Assembly: GCA_022791135.1 (NCBI GenBank)
Contig: JAAVYM010000044.1
Location: 1 to 39,833 of the forward strand
DNA from: Oscillibacter sp.
GTDB lineage: Bacteria > Bacillota > Clostridia > Oscillospirales > Oscillospiraceae
Direction of reading: 5' to 3'
Length of the DNA stretch: 39,833 nt
The position numbers and the translations under genes were made by a program. The notes under the pieces were generated by a model, which ran no database searches, had not been told where the DNA came from, and saw only the letters and a list, made by a program, of their open reading frames with translations. Below are positions 37,107 to 39,833 of the stretch, piece after piece (position 1 is the first letter of the stretch; each line of letters begins with the position of its first letter).

Positions 37107-39467
37107 GTGGAGTACTTCGTGGCCCGGAGAGATCCGGAGGCCCAAAAAGGTGCCCGCCGCTCCGCTGGGCGGCTCAAGGCGGCCGCCGGTTTTCTGGCGT
37201 TTTTCCTGGGGGTGACGCTGACGGTTTCCAGCCTGGGGGCCGTGGGGGAGCGGATTGCCTGGGAGCGGGACCCGATCCCCCGGTTTGTCTGGGACTGGCA
37301 GGAGACCCAGAGCTTCCGGGACGAGGTGTCCCATGACCTCCGGGAGTTTCTGACTATCGGCGCCGGGGGGAGGGCGGATTTTGACAATTACGGTTATTGG
37401 CTTGGCGACGGCAGCATTGTGGAGCAGGAGGAGGCCTATCGTATCTGGTGGGGCTTTGGCAGTCCGGCCACCGAGGCCGTGGCGGTGGACCGGGGAATTG
37501 CGTCAAGCGAATCGGAGCCTGAGTTCTCCGATTCTGCCCCGGCAGAGCCGGAGCAGGACCCAGACGCGGCCTTCCGGGCGGATAAGAACGTACTCTACTA
37601 TATCCAGGGCGGCACGGGGGCGGAGCGGCGGGAGTACAGCAATGCCCCCGGCGGAAAAGATTTTTTCTTAGAGGCGGAGCGTCTGCGCCGCTCCAGCATG
37701 ATTGACTGGGGGGAAGTGCCCCGGGAGCAGAAGGAGTACAATTTCTTTTTGACCTTCCAGGACGGCAAAGTCTCGATTTCCAAGGACGGGCAGGACGAGG
37801 ATGTCTATGGGAGCGGCTTTTATCACAGCGGGTCCCAGTGGTTTGTCCCCGGCTATGACAACTTCCCGGCCAGCGAACAGCTCTCCGATGTAACGGTGTA
37901 CATGGCCGTCCGGCAGTCGCCCATTCGTTATTACAGTGTGGACTACAAGAACGGCGGAACCTACTACAACAGCAGCATGTACTACCTTGCTCAGCAGGTG
38001 TACGAAAGCTATGATTTCTACTGCGCACAGGCCATTGCCTTTGCCGTGGGGGCGTGGGGCCTGGTGATCTGGTTCCTGCTGCGGAAATCCACAGCCCCGG
38101 TGAACCGGAAGATTGCTTCCTGGACTGTGCACGTTTGGACGGAGGTCCGGTTTTTGCTGATGCTGGGCTGCGCGCTGTGGGCCTTTTTACCTGGGTTTTT
38201 CAGCCTGGACGTTGTCTATGAGGTTCTCTATGGCTATCCCGGGGAGAGAGGCGCCTCTTTCGTCCAGTGGGGCATGGCGGTTCTCCGTCTTGTGACAATG
38301 AATCTTCCGGCCCTGCTGATTTTGATCTGGCTGGTGTGGCTGTTTCAAAACGACCGTCGTTACAACCCCAAGGAGGCCCGGAGGTCCCTCCTGCGTCCCT
38401 TTTTGCGGGGGCTGAGGGCAAGGGAGCTGAAGCGGCCGGTGGAAAAGCGCCTGAGCCGCCGGGCGGCACTGATGGCGTTGGCGGCGGTGGTCCTCTGCGC
38501 GGAGGTTTTGTCCATCCTGATCAACCTGACCCTGACCGGCTATCCCTCCTGGATACTCTGGACCATCTATTTGCTGCCGGTCCTGCTGGCGGCGCTGGCA
38601 GCGGTGGCCCTGGCCCGCCGGGAGCTGAGCCTTTCCAAAGACCTGGGCCGCCTTGCCGGCCAGGTGGAGGCCGTTCGGGCCGGGGAGCTTTCCAAGCCCC
38701 TGACCCTGCCCGAGGACGCGGATCTCCGGAAAACCGCCGACGACCTCAACGACATCCAATCCGGGATGCGGGCCGCCCTGGAGGAACAGACCCGCAGCGA
38801 GCGGATGAAGGTGGAGCTGGTCAGCAACGTCTCCCACGACCTGAAAACGCCTCTGACCTCCATCCTCTCCTACGCGGAGCTGCTGCGCCAGGAGGAGCTG
38901 CCTCCGGCGGCGGCGGACTACGCCCGGATCCTCGACGAGAAGGCCCAGCGGCTCAAGACCATGGTGGAAGACGTCTTCGAGATCAGCAAGGCGGCGGCGG
39001 ATCAGCTCCCCGTCCAGCTGGAGCGGTTGGACTTCGGCAAGCTCCTGCGCCAGACCCTGGCGGACATGGACGGGGCGATACAGCGCAGCGCCCTGACCTT
39101 CCGGGTGGAGCTGCCGGAGGAGCCGGTGCTGATCACCGCCGACGGGCGGCGGCTCTACCGGGTATTCCAAAACCTTATTGACAACGCCCTGCGCTACGCC
39201 CTGGAGGGAAGCCGGGTGTACCTCACCCTGAAGACGGCGGAGGGACTGGCCCAGGCCAGCGTCCGCAACACCAGCCGCAGCGAGCTGCCGGAGGGGGTGG
39301 ACTTCACCGCCCGCTTCGTCCGGGGGGACGCCAGCCGCACCGACGGCGGCAGCGGCCTGGGGCTGAGCATCGCCAGCAGTTTCACGGAGGCCTGCGGCGG
39401 AACCTTCCGGGTGGAGACGGTGGCGGATTTGTTCACGGTGGTGGTGACGTTTCCGGCGGAGACGTGA
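37107..39467 (+). CDS. Sensor histidine kinase with six membrane segments
   Basis: 786 residues from GTG 37107, preceded by GGCGGAG; an in-frame TTG at 37062 inside the regulator gene is less likely. TM1 (about 25-46) is followed by a large extracytoplasmic region (47-304) rich in Tyr, Asp and Glu. Five more helices lie at about 305-325, 347-366, 391-413, 452-474 and 481-502. Then come a HAMP-like linker, HisKA with the phosphorylated His577 in SNVSHDLKTPLTS, and HATPase_c with N box FQNLIDNALRYAL and G box GGSGLGLSIASS. The five-helix block may be a second sensory module. Ligand unknown. The kinase would phosphorylate the upstream regulator. Confidence 0.93.
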   Translation: MEYFVARRDPEAQKGARRSAGRLKAAAGFLAFFLGVTLTVSSLGAVGERIAWERDPIPRFVWDWQETQSFRDEVSHDLREFLTIGAGGRADFDNYGYWLGDGSIVEQEEAYRIWWGFGSPATEAVAVDRGIASSESEPEFSDSAPAEPEQDPDAAFRADKNVLYYIQGGTGAERREYSNAPGGKDFFLEAERLRRSSMIDWGEVPREQKEYNFFLTFQDGKVSISKDGQDEDVYGSGFYHSGSQWFVPGYDNFPASEQLSDVTVYMAVRQSPIRYYSVDYKNGGTYYNSSMYYLAQQVYESYDFYCAQAIAFAVGAWGLVIWFLLRKSTAPVNRKIASWTVHVWTEVRFLLMLGCALWAFLPGFFSLDVVYEVLYGYPGERGASFVQWGMAVLRLVTMNLPALLILIWLVWLFQNDRRYNPKEARRSLLRPFLRGLRARELKRPVEKRLSRRAALMALAAVVLCAEVLSILINLTLTGYPSWILWTIYLLPVLLAALAAVALARRELSLSKDLGRLAGQVEAVRAGELSKPLTLPEDADLRKTADDLNDIQSGMRAALEEQTRSERMKVELVSNVSHDLKTPLTSILSYAELLRQEELPPAAADYARILDEKAQRLKTMVEDVFEISKAAADQLPVQLERLDFGKLLRQTLADMDGAIQRSALTFRVELPEEPVLITADGRRLYRVFQNLIDNALRYALEGSRVYLTLKTAEGLAQASVRNTSRSELPEGVDFTARFVRGDASRTDGGSGLGLSIASSFTEACGGTFRVETVADLFTVVVTFPAET

Positions 39468-39510
39468 GAGAGCCGTCTCCCGGCCCCGCCGGGAAAACCA
39501 GAACCACGCG

Positions 39511-39553
39511 AAAAAAGGACGGCCCCATGCAAGCCGCATGAGGCCGTCTTCTC
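39511..39553 (-). terminator. Terminator of asnS (also facing the kinase gene)
   Basis: GACGGCC-CC-ATGC / GCAT-GA-GGCCGTC with an AAGCC loop. On the minus strand the stem is followed by CCTTTTTT, a strong terminator for the asnS transcript. Confidence 0.75.
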
Positions 39554-39558
39554 TGTGT

Positions 39559-39833
<275 letters not shown>

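Overview
The window is a GC-rich chromosomal segment of a Gram-positive anaerobe, most likely a member of the Oscillospiraceae (Clostridia; the Oscillibacter, Dysosmobacter, Lawsonibacter and Flavonifractor neighbourhood). The reasons are the low-GC-Firmicute gene families in a GC-rich genome (SepF, DivIVA, SLH-domain wall protein, CarD, DUF6440, Na+-pumping decarboxylase), strong GGAGG ribosome sites and consensus sigma-A promoters. The genus is inferred, not proven. The first 0.7 kb is more AT-rich than the rest and reads as mobile-element debris.

Layout. 1-700: a frameshifted serine recombinase (minus strand) and a decayed tyrosine-integrase C-terminus, followed by a perfect 21-bp palindrome. 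All of this lies on the 3' side of a tRNA-Ser(GGA) gene (877-968, minus). 1201-4323: FMN-dependent alpha-hydroxy-acid dehydrogenase, miaB, and a divergent pair of a small unknown protein and an HTH regulator. 4483-13806: a co-directional DNA-repair/RNA block: MBL-fold hydrolase, mutS, CPBP protease, AEC transporter, mutL, DUF6440 protein, flavodoxin-like reductase, miaA, hfq. 13840-18186: a cell-division block: HlyD-like membrane protein, YggS-type PLP protein, sepF, divIVA-like gene, HAD phosphatase. 18419-21302: three probably accessory genes: a DUF4352 lipoprotein, a C_GCAxxG_C_C protein and an unrecognised secreted protein. 21512-24303: two convergent NSS-family sodium symporters. 24515-26293: a leader with attenuator-like pairing, a lipase-like hydrolase and ispE. 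26359-30668: sfsA diverging from a four-gene sodium-pumping oxaloacetate decarboxylase operon. 30777-36154: a CarD-type regulator, a small abundant-looking helical protein, an SLH/beta-lactamase-fold wall protein, an MFS transporter and a cysteine synthase. 36389-39467: an OmpR-type response regulator and a six-membrane-segment sensor kinase. 39559-end: the 3' part of asparaginyl-tRNA synthetase.

How the parts work together. MutS and MutL form methyl-independent mismatch repair; MutL keeps its endonuclease motif, as expected where MutH is absent. MiaA and MiaB make ms2i6A37 on tRNAs that read U-initial codons, and miaA sits next to hfq as in many bacteria. SepF and the DivIVA-like protein belong to the septum and cell-pole machinery, and YggS is their usual neighbour. 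The decarboxylase would convert oxaloacetate to pyruvate while exporting Na+, and the two NSS symporters in the window use a Na+ gradient, so sodium bioenergetics is a theme here.

I found no CRISPR array, intact mobile element, phage or clear defence system. The most novel-looking items are the secreted protein with a C-terminal Cys4 knuckle (19770-21302), the 74-residue protein with a RiPP-leader-like pattern (31507-31731), attenuator-like leaders before two genes, response-regulator boxes upstream of the two-component operon, and the integration scar at tRNA-Ser.
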